Below are positions 48,236-60,349 of a DNA stretch of 64,000 nt, in pieces (position 1 is the stretch's first letter; the number at the start of each line of letters is the position of its first letter). Under the pieces are notes generated by a model. The model was given only the letters and a program-made list of their open reading frames with translations, was not told the origin of the DNA and did not search any database. The DNA is taken from contig OX327683.1 of the NCBI GenBank assembly GCA_946807835.1, positions 17,055,001-17,119,000 of the forward strand, written 5' to 3'. Position numbers and translations under genes: made by a program. The DNA comes from Ailanthus altissimus. Its lineage: Eukaryota > Streptophyta > Magnoliopsida > Sapindales > Simaroubaceae.

Positions 48236-49610
48236 TGATACGATATTTCTATATCTTATAATTGAGTGTAAGTATACACTATTGTATGCAAGTAATAAAA
48301 GGACAAAAGAGTCAGATGTCGAACCCACAGGGATAATTCCTACGTTTTAACCAAGTACTAAAATTATGTCTTTCTAGTAATTATTTAGAAAAAAAATCTA
48401 AGAATGAATTTAGAAAATATAAAAATAATAATACAATGTAAAGAGATTTGGAAGATAGCAATATAGAGAAAACATAAGGTTAATACTATCCCTTAATATT
48501 CTTTCTAATGATTAATCCTTTAATATTTAATTCCCTTAGTCTTTCTTATTAATCAAGACATTAATGTATTCATAAGCCTCTTTCAAGGTCATGCAAGTAT
48601 ACCTTAATTTACCAAATACCTATATTCAATTGGTACTTGTAATAAATTAAGATTCATTAAGATTAAGTCTTATTGATCATACATACCAATTAGGTATATT
48701 CCTATCCTAATTTGAAACTTGTATATGCAACATTAAATATTGCTCTACAATCATACATCAAATTTCTTAGGTCTAAATATAATGATTCATCTTACAAGTT
48801 TATCAAAATATTACCAATTCACTCACCATATATTAGCCAGATATATTAAAGCATTAAGAACAAGTAATTCGAATAACAAATAACTAATTTTATTTAAATA
48901 TTAGAAATATATGGCAATTAAGCGCTTATATTAAGTTCAAGTATTAACCCTAGAAAGAAAATTTAGTTCATGGTTACAAGAGAACAACGGCAAAAATAAT
49001 AACAGAACATGATATAATCAATAGCAAACCGATATAGACGTTGAATTGATCTTGATTGCATTGCCTCAAAAATTCTTGATGCCGAAGAACGCCGAATCTC
49101 TCTCTATGGATGTTTTAATTAAGCTCCAATTGCTCTCTAAGACTTGTGTTGTATGTTCTTGATGTTCTTTAAAGGCTGGAGATGAGTGGCCTGTTATAGA
49201 GATTGATTTGAGCTTTAAAATCTTAATTCTCATTGGATTAGGAATTGCACTACCGCTAGGGCGCTATGTTGCTGTCGCTAGGGCGCTGCGTGTAAAAGGC
49301 CTCACTGCTAGAGTGATGAGGTGTTGAAGCACTAGACTACGACTTAAACGGGTCATTTTTTTTTATTTTCTTATTTTGATTACTGTTCTAGTGCTGGGTT
49401 AAAAATCCTTGTGGCGCTGGGGCGACAGGTTTATATTTTAAAAAGTTTACATTTTAGTCATTGTTTTTGCTCCTTTTGCATCCTTACTTTAAATTTTGTT
49501 CAAGTCCTTACAAATAACAATAATACAAATAAATAGCAATTTATTTTCATAAAATACTAAAATATCAAAAAAAAAAAAAGAGAAAATATATGACAAATAT
49601 ACTCTTATCA
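48236..49610 (+). mobile_element. Solo LTR of the TGAT...ATCA family, 1.37 kb
   Basis: Begins TGATACGATATTTCTATATC and ends AAATATACTCTTATCA, with an exact target duplication CACTC at 48231-48235 and 49611-49615. It includes the characteristic GTCGAACCCACAGGGATAA near 48318, which I associate with a common plant LTR family. No internal domain is present. Confidence 0.85.
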
Positions 49611-50300
49611 CACTCTACAGAAAGATTTTAATTTTATAAGGAGTATCTAAATTCTAGATTAACTTCCACCACATATCTATTGAAACTAATGCCTCAGCCT
49701 CCATAAAAAACTTCTCATTTAAAGCAATATAGTAACCACTTCTTACAGAATACCTGCTTCTCTTTTCATAGCACTAGCAAGAAGAATCTTCAAATGTGAT
49801 GATAGGGAAAGGGATACTTAGAATTCGGTTTGCATCTTTTTCTCTAAAATTTAGCTTGATCAGGTTTTCTTTCTAACTTTTACTTTCATTAATTAAAACT
49901 TCCACTTTGCTCTTTGTGGGTAAACTCCTAAGGGATATTGGGTTAAAAGAGGGTATTCTTAGGATCTAGATGCTATTATACACTTCTACTTTGTCTTCCT
50001 TTCTAATTAACCACCTGATTCCTTTCCTCAACAAATCTCTTACCCATAATAAGTTCCTCCATACTAAATACGGATTGCTCCCAAAATTTTCATCTAAAAA
50101 ATTCCCTTGTTTAAAGTACCTTGCTTTAAGAATTCTTGCCATTAATAAATTAGGGAAGAAAATTAATATCCATCCTTATTTAGCAAGCAAGGCTTGATTG
50201 AAGCAACCAAAATTTCTAAGACCAAGACCACATTTGCTTTTGGATTGACACAGCTTCCTCTAACCAGCCTAATGAGTTTTCTTTTCAAAATCTTTGAGCC

Positions 50301-51560
50301 CTACAAAACCTCTATAATCATTCTTTTAAGGTCATCACATAAGCTGCCTGGGAATTTAAAAATGCTCATAGCAAAAATAGGCACAACATAAGCCATAAAT
50401 TTTACAAGGATCTCAATTCCTCCACTAAAGAAGATTTTTCCTTGCCAAGCCTTCATTTTCCTGGACATATTCAACTTTACCTCGTTGAAGAAGTGCTTGT
50501 TGTTTCTCCTTACAATGGGTGGAAGCCTTATGTATTTTTCATACAATTGGACTTCTTTAAGTTAAAGGATATCCTTAATGATTTGGGCTTAAGTTCTAGA
50601 GACACAATTGATAAAAAGAATGGATGACTTACCATTGTTGCAGATCTGACTTAAAGCCTTTGCATAGACCTCAAAAATTTGCTTCAAATTATTACAATCC
50701 AGAGGAGATGCTTTGAGGAAAATCAAGCTGCCATCTACTAACAAGAGATAGGAAATAAACAGTTGAACCTTATACCTTTAATTTATTTGTCTTTCTTAGC
50801 TTTATGGGGTAGAGATGAAAGAGCTTCTGTGCATAGAATAAATAGATAAGGAGAAAGGAGGCATCCTTGCCTTAAGCCCCTAAAGGCTGTAAACTTCTCA
50901 TTCACCTCTCTATTTAATAGAATTGAGAAGGATGTAGTGGAGATACACCTCATAATTAAGTTGGTCCATTGATCTGAAAATCTAATTTTCCTCATTACCC
51001 CTTCCAAGTATTTTCATTTAATTTTATCACAAGCCTTACTAACATTTAACTTTAAGGCAACATACCTTTCTTTCCTCTTTTTCATATTTTTAATCTTGTG
51101 CAAACTCTCATATATTAGGAATATGTTGTCATTTATCAATCGATTAGGGATGAAAGCACTTTAGTTCGAGGAGATGATATGGTTAAGGGTTGCTTTTAAT
51201 CTATTTGCTACTATCTTAGCAATGAATTTATAGAGTATATTGTAAATGCTTATAGGTCTAAAATTTGTTGGCTTCTGAGGGTTTTGAATTTTGGGGATCA
51301 AAGCAATGAAGGTGTGGTTAATTATCTCGGCACTACTCTCATGGTTTAGAACATAAAGGCATACCTTAATGGTGTCTTCCCTTATATATTCCCAGTGCCT
51401 ATTGTAGAAGTTAGCTGAGAGGCCATAAAGTCCAGGGCCTTTGAGGGGCATGATTGCCATACAACCTTGATAATTTCTCCTCTGGTAAAGGGCTTATCTA
51501 GCCCATTCCTCATGTCCTCTTTGATGGTCAAGCTTATTCCCTTTATAGTGATCAATTTTA
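50301..51560 (-). pseudogene. LINE reverse transcriptase remnant
   Basis: Encodes in order the conserved blocks of plant L1 RT: DKPFTRGEI and KGPGLYG (finger), TFIALIPKIQNPQKPTNFRP, YKFIAKIVANRLKATL, RQGCLLSPYLFILCTEA, a degraded FADD box (VDGSLIFLKAS), then LPPIVRRNNKHFFNEVKL and KMKAWQGKI. RT primes on nicked target DNA in LINEs. The frame is broken at least three times and the catalytic box lacks its second Asp. Confidence 0.88.
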
Positions 51561-51982
51561 AAATTGATCATCTGGCTCATTTCTCTTTACAAATGGGGTG
51601 TCCATTAGATATAAGCGTGATCAATTATCCCCTTTTAAAATTTAAATTATTTAAAAAAATTTATATCATTTCATAATTTATATTATTAATTTCTTTTTTA
51701 ATGTTAGGAAAATTTAATTTTATAAAGTAATTTGAAATAATTGATGTTATGATTAATAAGATTTTTTTGTGGATAATACTAAACAACATTTTTTTTTTAC
51801 AATACTAAGTTCAATAGGGTCCTTTAGTTTGGGTGGGATATACTTAAAACTGTATATATTGCTCTTGATAATCCTAATAATGTAGTTCAAGTGAAATGTG
51901 CCTCAAAGTTGTATGCATTACTCTCGAAAAATTTTAATAATATAGTTTGATTGTAATCTTATGTAATTTCTATATATATAAT

Positions 51983-52021
<39 letters not shown>

Positions 52022-52507
52022 ATTGTTTACTATTTTGCTTTATTTAGAGATAAAATATTTTTCAACCTATATTAGAGTCCTCACTTTTTGAAATTCGTAT
52101 TTTATTATTATTATTATTTTACTAAAGAGAGATATGTTACGGATTAATCCTAATCGTTTAACATCAAGAGCAATAAAAAAAAGTGACATATTTAAAATGT
52201 TTCATCCTCAATTTATAGCTACTTTCATTATCACTACAATTATTTTTTTAATATAAATTACAAGATACAAAACTTGCTATTACACCTCTTTTATATAGAC
52301 ATATAAATGGTCTTCCTAATATCTTATGTCTGTCTGAAAACAAATTAGGGTAATATCCTTTCACTAGTAGAAAACAAACTTGGATAATTTTTTTGACTAG
52401 TAAAAATAAAAAACTAAGGCAAATAGAAATATAAAGGAATTTTTAAATATCAATCAGTTTGGTGCGTTTGTATCAAATTTCATATATTCAAAATGTTTTT
52501 TGGAAAG
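51561..52507. other. AT-rich intergenic DNA with microsatellite
   Basis: No gene. Contains a compound (AC)12(AT)n microsatellite at about 51983-52021 and a (TTA)n tract near 52105. Confidence 0.65.
51983..52021. repeat. (AC)n(AT)n compound microsatellite
   Basis: About twelve AC repeats followed directly by seven AT repeats. Confidence 0.9.
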
Positions 52508-53487
52508 TGTTGGGATAAAGATTGGTGACATTTAGCCCAACTCATAAGAGCTCAATCTAGCACTTAAGCTTAGATTTAATGAGCAACTTAGTCTATAACG
52601 AGTTACTTAAGTAGGATTGAGTTTGAGCCCGAACACTTATATCTCCATAACTCGGTCTATGAAGCCCATTTAGCGAGACTCGTGTCAAAACACATGTCAC
52701 CACTTAGTAACGGTGTTACAAGACACATCTGAGAGCTTGGAAACTTGCCACGTCAACATAAGCCTACTTGTAACATACATGTCAGCACAACTCAAATCTT
52801 ACCATGTTACTAGCTAAAGCCGTTAAAGGAGCACTTGAACCCCATATCACTTAGCTATCTGACCTAAGGATAAATTTAGATAAGAGAATCCCAAAGATCT
52901 AATGAGCGCGCGCTACATCAGTTAGAACCAGAGCTATATCTCATGCTGACACTATGATACAGTAATCAGAAGATGTCTGAGGTAATTGAGCAGCTCAACA
53001 CTAAACCTACTAAGCTTAGGAGGACAGAGCCAAACGACCCCTCAGTGCCCCTCAAGTCTCACCAACTCAGGCTGACAGCTTTAGAAAAGTAACCAATTAG
53101 GAGACACGTAGTAGTATTGAGCCATCTTATCTCAGTCCGAATAAACCCCGTTGTATCCTATTTATTATAACTGCCTCCAGAAAACTACCTAACCCTAATT
53201 CTAATTTGAATTATCTACTTACCATCTTAGGAACTCAAAGTCCTCTCAGTCTCCGAAATATGTTTTAGGTTTTTTCCTACTTAGTAATTTTCTCCAACCT
53301 AAATACAACCTTAATAGCCTTTTCAACCTAGTTTCAACTTCAATAATTCTAAACTATCTCTTCTAAGTAATTCTTCACTCACTGTCTCTAAATTTTGTTG
53401 ACCTCTACTGAGTTATTGCTCTTCTTCAGTAAATTTTACTAGTTTGGGCTCCTGAGCTTGTGGGCCTGCCAAATCTATATTGATATA
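52508..53487 (+). mobile_element. Candidate solo LTR, 0.98 kb
   Basis: A GC-richer block starting TGTTGGGATAAAG and ending TATTGATATA, with GAAAG directly repeated at 52503-52507 and 53488-53492. The right end would be TA rather than CA. The composition differs sharply from the flanks. No coding domain is seen. Confidence 0.5.
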
Positions 53488-53952
53488 GAAAGTTTATATT
53501 TTGTTAAATCAATAATTTTTTGCACAAAGAATTACCAAAAAAAAAGGCAAAAAGAAATTTTAACTTTTAGACCTCTACAATTGCATGATCAAACATATTA
53601 ATATTCACTTTTTCTTTAAAAAATATTTTAGCAATTTTTCTTTTTCTTTTAACAAAAAGTTCATGGCCAGTGTGTTAAAAATATACAAACGTCCCGTCTA
53701 AGAATTCTTTTTTTTTTGGCACCATATATAACTGCTCTTCTTATCCTAAAAAGACCATGAGCCGCGTATCTTTCTCCTCATCATCCATATTCCACATATA
53801 TATTTCTAATTATGCATTTCAACATGACAAGTTAAGATGAAATTTCTCCAAGTTACATTCTACTTTTGACTCTTCCCCTATTTGTCATAAATCCATGCCT
53901 TTGGTAATTTTGCTGATGATTTTCCTTTTGGTCCAGTAAATCTAGGCACCCC

Positions 53953-53962
53953 TTATATAAAT
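53953..53962 (+). promoter_or_regulatory. TATA box of the second hydrolase gene
   Basis: CTTATATAAATC lies about 85 bases upstream of the ATG at 54042, an appropriate distance for a short leader. Confidence 0.6.
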
Positions 53963-54041
53963 CTCCACACGATTCTCGGTTATGATTAATTTTCTCAGCT
54001 TAATCTAATTCATTTCTCCAGAATTCTTTATACTCATCTTC

Positions 54042-56147
54042 ATGGTATCTTTCCATATAACATATTATCTTTGGTTTGATTTTTATAATGTCATTCTAAG
54101 TTTCTTGTTTTTGAGTGGTTTGATATGTTTTACAGGCTGCTAAAACTGAAAATGTCAAATATCAAGAGGTTACAATTGCTAAATTATTCTACTTTTCTTC
54201 ATTTATTATTGTTTATTCCATTTTTTTTAAATGTCATTCAAATTAATATGGTTCCTCAGGAATACATAATAAATTCTCGAGGCTTGAAGCTTTTTACATG
54301 CGGCTGGATTCCAATGAATCAAGAACCAAAAGCCTTGATCTTCATTTGCCATGGTTATGCCATGGAGTGCAGCATCACCATGAACAGTCAGTTCTACATA
54401 TCTTGACGTATTTTTTTACCCTATTCGAAAAACAAATAAAAGAAAGAAAGGAATTTCTTCAATAACTCAATTATAATAATGGGGGCAAAAATTTAATTTG
54501 TAGGTACTGCAACTCAGCTTGTAAATGCGGGATTTGCTGTGTACGGGATGGATTGCGAAGGCCATGGGAAATCAGATGGCCTGCAAGGCTTCATAGATAA
54601 TTTTGATAATCTTGTGGAAGATTGTTCTAACCATTTCACAGGCATATGTGGTGCGTTCTTAAAGTAGTCGCTTCAATATTTACAATCTTTTTGTACGATT
54701 ACAAGCAGCTTCATGACTTGCTTATTATCATAATATTGATAAAATAATTCAAACATTTTCATTTTTCTTCTTCAAATTCAATGAAAGAGAGGGAAGAGAA
54801 TAAAGGGAAAACGAGATTCTTGATGGGGGAATCCATGGGAGGAGCAATGATTCTTCTCTTACACAGAAAGAAGCCAGCTTACTGGAATGGCGGAGTCTTG
54901 GTTGCACCTATGTGTAAGGTATGTCTCTTTCTGCTAATGTTATTCTATTATCTTCAAAGTGGAATGAGTATTTAGCAGCCTCTACAAACCACACAAGAAA
55001 GACTTTACGTATTTAGTAGTCAGTCTTTGAAAAGATAAAATTCTGACCAAACTAATACTCTTTTTACAACGCTCAATATCAAAAAGTCTTTTCTAACATG
55101 TGCCCCAGTAATAGGTGTTAGAAGATCCCTAGTTTAAAGCGTCCATATTGCAAGCACGTACTCAGAACAATGCAATATGAATATTAAAGTAGTATCAAGA
55201 ATTTGATTAATTGCAATTCTGGTCACATACAGATTGCAGATGAGATGAAGCCACCTCCTGTAATGGTAACTATTCTGAGCACCCTTTGCCAGTGGCTTCC
55301 AAAATGGCATGGAATCAGAAGTCAAGATATCATTGAACTTGCGTTTAAAGAGTCTTCCGTAAGAGATCAGGTGCATCATCTATCATCTTTATACTTTTCT
55401 ATATATTGTTGCAATAACAGTAGAGAAAAAGTATTGATTTTCTCTCTTTTTGTCATTAAGTTTGAGTCCGAATAATCAATTTTCTCTACACTTAACAGTA
55501 GTTTCTTTTAACAGATTAGAGCAAACAAATACTGCTACAAGGGGCCATGTCGCTTGAAAACTGGCTACGAGCTTTACAGAGTTGGCTTGGATCTTGAGCA
55601 AAGATTTAAAGAGGTTTGTTCTTTTCATTCTTTTCTTATTTAGGGTTCATTTGATATAACAGGTGTTTTCTCTGTCTAATTTAAAAGCATAACCATTAAA
55701 ATCTTTGGTAAATACTACATTTATGCTACAGTTGGATGTTTACCAAACACCTATTTTCTTCTACTTCACAGCTAGTATTTTCAGTGTATATCAACTGTGG
55801 CTTTAAAGTTACAATATTTTTATACCAAATATGCCTTAGTATCATTGATGAACTGTCTTTTTCGTTGCTACTAAGCTTGAAGTTTCTTTTTTCCTTTGGC
55901 GTCAAATAAATTACAGGTTTCACTCCCATTTTTGATTCTCCATGGCGAAGAAGATAAAGTGACAGATGACGAAGCGAGCAAGCAACTGTTTGAAGTGGCA
56001 TCAAGCAAAGACAAGGAGATCAAGTTGTATCCTGGAATGTGGCATGGTCTGCTTTATGGAGAGCCACAAGAGAACATTGAAATTGTGTTTAGAGACATTA
56101 TCAATTGGTTAGATAAGAGGGCTTCTTTAGGAAATTCAAGAATGTAG
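54042..56147 (+). CDS. Monoacylglycerol lipase-like alpha/beta hydrolase (copy 2)
   Basis: Tandem paralogue of the gene at 40183-42634, with the same predicted activity. Eight coding exons: 54042-54044 (ATG alone), 54136-54168, 54260-54386, 54504-54650, 54788-54918, 55233-55370, 55515-55613, 55917-56147. Total 909 bases, 302 residues. Exons 2 to 7 are the same lengths as in copy 1. It has the oxyanion-hole motif FICHGYAME, the nucleophile Ser in LMGESMGGAMILL, the acid Asp in HGEEDKVTDDE and the base His in MWHGLLYGEP. The exon 3 donor is GTCAGT, weaker than the GTAAGT of copy 1, and the acceptor before exon 5 is a purine-rich AATGAAAG. Both still give an intact frame. It ends SLGNSRM, without the acidic and Lys-rich tail of copy 1. 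It is likely functional. Confidence 0.93.
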
Positions 56148-56219
56148 AGAGCTTTGTACAGTCATTTGCAGTCACCATGCTGTGTTAGTGTATCCAGACT
56201 CCAGAGTTAAGTGATTCAA

Positions 56220-56225
56220 AATAAA
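56220..56225 (+). terminator. Polyadenylation signal of the second hydrolase gene
   Basis: AATAAA lies 73 bases after the stop codon, in an AT-rich context. Confidence 0.55.
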
Positions 56226-56300
56226 AAAGAAAAAAAAGAGATGCTTGCTTTAGTATCTTTTAATTAAATTAGAATGATACAAAAAAGATTAAAAAAAAGA

Positions 56301-56319
56301 ATATATATATATATATATA
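56301..56319. repeat. (AT)n microsatellite
   Basis: About nine AT repeats, directly before the start of the Tat-type element. Confidence 0.85.
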
Positions 56320-56329
56320 CCCAAACTTG

Positions 56330-56797
56330 GTCGGCCCAATCATCCTATAAGAATATACACCAATAGCTCGATTTTTGCCTTCCTATAAGGGGCTACAAGA
56401 GCACGCCCACGTCGAACCGCCTCCCATCAGGCCACTCCAACTAACCCACATGTTCGTCAGCCTATTAACGTGCGTTCCAACAGTTGAGGGATAACGTTCA
56501 TGCATTCCACAAGACATGTAAAAGTAGAATCTGATTAATAAAAGGGGGAAATTCATAAACTAAAAGGACACGAGGGTATAAGTAATGACTTTGCATATAA
56601 TTTTCTCAACAACTATCTCATCAATTTTCATACTTTCTTTCGAACCTATCTTTCTAAATTGTTGACTTGAGCGTGAGTCTTTTTTTATAGGTAGACGTAG
56701 GCGCTTTTCTTCATTTAGACAGGCAAAAATGAAAGCGTGAAGATGATTTCTAAAAGTTTTGATATGGGAACCTTTAATACCGCCATTTGTGAGAACG
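56330..56797 (+). repeat. Tat-type LTR 3' part and primer-site remnant
   Basis: The stretch TTGACTTGAGCGTGAGTC at about 56660, then GTAGACGTAGGCGCTTTTC, resembles the U5 end of Tat-type LTRs. About 20 bases matching a GCGCCGTCTGTGGGAACG-type primer site with several mutations (CCGCCATTTGTGAGAACG) lie at 56778-56797. The left end of the LTR was not determined. Confidence 0.55.
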
Positions 56798-56879
56798 TTT
56801 TGCTCATAAACAACTCCCGTCTATTAAAATTAAGATAGTAAAAAAGCACAATTAAGACACCATTAAATGGTTCACTTCG

Positions 56880-58680
56880 AGTGCAAAAGAAAATAGAGAG
56901 AGGAGGACCAAATACTATCGAGGCCATGTTATTGATTGGAGAGATCCTAGCTTTGATGGTAGAGGTATTATCTAAAATCCCAAAGCAACTAGAAGATACG
57001 AGAAAAGAGAATTAGGAGCTAAGAGAGAGACTAATAGTAATGAAAGGATTCAAAGTATTAAATGACAACACAGGGAGTACTCACAATAATTAACTGTAAG
57101 AGAATAAGATGGAAGATAAAATGGCTTGAAAGGTGATGATAGAAGAAAATTATTTAAGGAAAAACAAAAAGAGTGAGCAATGACTAGGCCATAAGATCCT
57201 CTATTATGAAGGAAGTGGGCGAGTTGTACGAAAGGATGCAAAAGTTAGGAATCATTGAAGATGCAATGTTCCTGGTGAAGAAGGTGAACTAAGACCTATT
57301 TATAGAGTCCATAAGACAAGCCGAGAAGCCTTACAAGTTAATGATCTCAAACTTCTAAATGTATATTGTATCTAAAGATCTAGAGGATTACTTCTTCCAT
57401 TTCAAAAACTCAAAGATGATCATGCACACATGCAATGAATCAATGAATCGTTGAAGTGCATCACGTTCCTGTCAAGCATGAAAGACTTATACAAGTGTGG
57501 TTCTAGAGCTTGAAGGAGAACTCAAAACTTCATACGAAGAATTATCATTCGAGTTTATTGTACAATACTTGTAGAATGGGAAGAAGAAGAAAAAGATTGT
57601 ATCAAACCCGTTCCTTATCAAATTGAGGGAAAATGAAACCATCAAAACTTCCTCAACCAATTCAATAGAGAAGAGAGTGAAATAGGAGGTTGTAATACCA
57701 AAATTTCTGCCTAAGCTTACCAGAAGGTCATAAGGATGGCCACCTCTATTACTGATATCTTGTTTACAAGAACTTCACCTCTTTTAAGATAATTAATAAG
57801 AAGTCCAAATAATAGATCCAAGAGAATGAAGACAACCGCAGTGGCTATAAAGGAAACATTTTGATCATAACACGAAAGGAAGAAGAGACATCATCACAAA
57901 GAGAAAGCTACATAAAGTGACCTTTTGCAAGAGAAGACGGTAAGGATGATAAATGACCAAGGCATGCATTCCAGCCATTGATATCGATCAATACACCAGT
58001 AGAGAAGATCTAGATGAAATACAAGGACAATGAACATTTTAGGAAACCAAAACCATACGAATGCTTAAAGATCAAAGAGACCATTACGAGCATTACACAT
58101 TTTATGACAAGCTCAGACACTACGTCAGCATTTTTCATTCTTTGTAAGGACAAATCAATGCCTTTATGAGGAACAATCACTTAGCTAAATTCATATTGAA
58201 GAAAGAACTTAAGAAGCTTATAGAACCAGAGAATGAACCTAAGTCGAATGCATGAGAAGCAACCTCTACAAAAGAAATAATGCCATATATATTAAACATG
58301 ATCCATTGATCATTGCTTGAATTTTACTACTTAAGAGAGGAAAAGAAAGACACGAGACATGAAAATTCGAATGGGTTCATGAAAGTAATCCCTGAATACG
58401 AAGACCTCGAGGGAGAACAAGGGGAAAGATTAGACAAACACAACATAGTTCTAAAAGGCCCTTAAATGGAGAACCAATAAGAGCCTTGTTAGTGATAATG
58501 ATTATGGATAAATTCTTCATGGCGATCTTGCATAAAAAGCCCACAGACAGAGAAAAGAATGATGAAAATAGAAGCCATTATTCAGAAGGACAACAAAAGT
58601 GCAGAATTAAAGAGACATCTATCACCTCAGTTTTGTCAATTGAACAGGAGTTAAGAGAAATACTTTCTCCTATGAGGACT
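56880..58680 (+). pseudogene. Tat-type Gag remnant
   Basis: Broken frames show the capsid-region sequence DYFFHFKNSKMIMHTCNESM, then LEGELKTSYEELSFEFIVQYL and IKLRENETIKTSSTNS, matching the gag capsid pattern of Gypsy elements (selection of a region around the SI/S-F-L...F...Y segment). Many in-frame stops are present. It would have encoded the particle protein. Confidence 0.7.
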
Positions 58681-58719
58681 TGATTTCGTTTGTTACTTCC
58701 TCATCTAGATCTACTAGTG

Positions 58720-59110
58720 GTAAGCATAACCATAACATGAATACTAGTTATAAGAATATTAGTAGATGTGGGAAGCAATGTGGATATCTTATTCTAAGAA
58801 GTATTCTAGAGCATAAAATTAATTAAAAAAGATATTAGAAAGTACAACACCGAACTCATCGCATTTAGTAGAGAGAAAGTATAAGTCAAAGGGATGATCA
58901 CCTTACCCATAGAAGCAGTTGAGAAGCTTTTAAAAGTGGACTACCTCGTGGTTGACATGACTTTCACTTACAATGTTGTGGCAAGGAGATACTAGTTGCA
59001 CTATATGAAAGCAGTTCCATCTACCCTTCACCAAGTAGTGAGGTGTATCTTGACAAGTAAAAGAGAAACAATAGATATTAATAGAGAATAGCTCCAAGCC
59101 AAACAATGTT
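58720..59110 (+). pseudogene. Tat-type protease remnant
   Basis: Reads VDVGSNVDILF (retropepsin active site, here D-V-G in place of D-T-G), then LIAFSREKV, VKGMITLPIEA, FTYNVVARRY and AVPSTLHQVV. The order and spacing fit the Gypsy protease ahead of RT. Stops interrupt it, for example after ILF. Confidence 0.75.
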
Positions 59111-59599
59111 ATGCCAATTCATTCATACCACAAAAATAAGAATGATTGAAAAAATTAAAAAGTGTCTCTAAGGAAACTAGAAGGAGAGAATGGATAAGGA
59201 CAGAAGTCAGACAAGAGAAAGATGCCTTCACATCATAAATTGATGCACTAAAGAAGGTAACAACACCTAAAGATAAATAACAATTACAAGACTGGTGGCC
59301 GAAAGATTTTCCTCGAGAGGAAGAAGAGTACAAAGCCCCATACATTGAAGAAATAAAGGAAGTACAATTAAATCCTTCCACCACTAACAGGAAAGTGCTA
59401 ATAAGTACTAGTATGATCGAAAGAGAAATATCAAACATGATTAGACTACTAAAAAAAACTAAGACATTTTTTTCTTGGTCATATAGAGATATAGTTGGTA
59501 TAGGGCCAAAAGTAATATGCCATAAGCTTAACATTAAAAAAAGCCAACCTTCAATCAACTAAAGATAGAAAAGCTTCATCCAAGAATGAAATAAAATCA

Positions 59600-60345
59600 T
59601 CAATGATAAAGTAGGCCAATTGTTGGAATTCGAGTTCGTACGAAAAGTCCTATACCCAAAATGGCTTTCTAACATGGTGGTAGTAAGAAAGAAGAATGAC
59701 AAATGGTACATTTGTGTATATTACATGAACTTTAACAAGGTAACTCCAAAACAATCATTACTACTCCCTAAAATAGACTAGATGGTAGATGCCACAACCA
59801 AGTATAAGAGGTTATCATGCGAGACTTGCTACGATAGAGTAATGCCGTTTGGACTTAAGAACTTTAGAGTCATCTTCTAAGATTAGTCAATAAAGTTTTC
59901 AGGAAGTTGATAGAAAGGATAGTGGAAGCATATATATATATATATATATATGACTTAATGGCCAAAAGCAAGGAAGCAGGGAGCTATGCGACAGATCTAT
60001 AAAAAGTGTTCAACTTGTTGAGGAAATTCGAGATGTCTTTGAACCCTTCCAAATGCACATTCGATATCTCATCAAGAAATATTTTAGGACACATTGTAAG
60101 CACGAGAGGAATTGAAGCTAACCTTTCAAAGTCTAGACATTGAAAAACATAACAATTTTAAGGACACTAAAAAAAGTACAGATTTTGATAGGAAAAGTAC
60201 CAGTGCCTAACAGATTTATCTCTAAAATATCCAACAAGTACAGGCCCTTCTTTTAGGCAATCAAGCCAATAGTGAAAACCTATAAGGACTAGAATAAACA
60301 GAGGCATTGTAAAATTTAAAGGAATACTCGAGGAAGCCCTTGATC
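59600..60345 (+). pseudogene. Tat-type reverse transcriptase remnant
   Basis: Recognisable blocks are VLYPKWLSNMVVVRKKNDKW, then NFNKVTPKQSLLLPKID, DRVMPFGLKNF and LRKFEMSLNPSKCTFDIS with LGHIVSTRGIEAN. The block carrying the first catalytic Asp (the FMDAYSGY-type region) is deleted between LPKID and VMPFG. The YVDD box is replaced by a TA microsatellite at about 59930-59951. Both catalytic sites are therefore gone. Confidence 0.85.
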
Positions 60346-60349
60346 CTAT

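Larger units (their letters stand above)
44814..51560 (-). mobile_element. Decayed L1 LINE interrupted by two solo LTRs
   Basis: A plant L1-type ORF2 in minus orientation. The RT N-terminal part (51560-51161) reads FIALIPKIQNPQKPTNFRPI. The central part (51007-50783) reads FRGLRQGCLLSPYLFILCTE. The thumb part (50546-50301) includes KMKAWQGKIFFSGG and MSIFKFPGSLCDDL. The RNase H end lies at 47990-47520 and 44839-44814. The metal-binding FADD box near 50740 is changed to VDG, so the enzyme is dead. Two solo LTRs inserted at 48236-49610 and 44840-47519 split it. Stops and frameshifts are frequent. Confidence 0.88.

Noticed and set aside
59109..59558. 149-codon minus-strand open frame
   Set aside because: It is opposite the protease-RT spacer of the Tat-type element, and no protein family was recognised.
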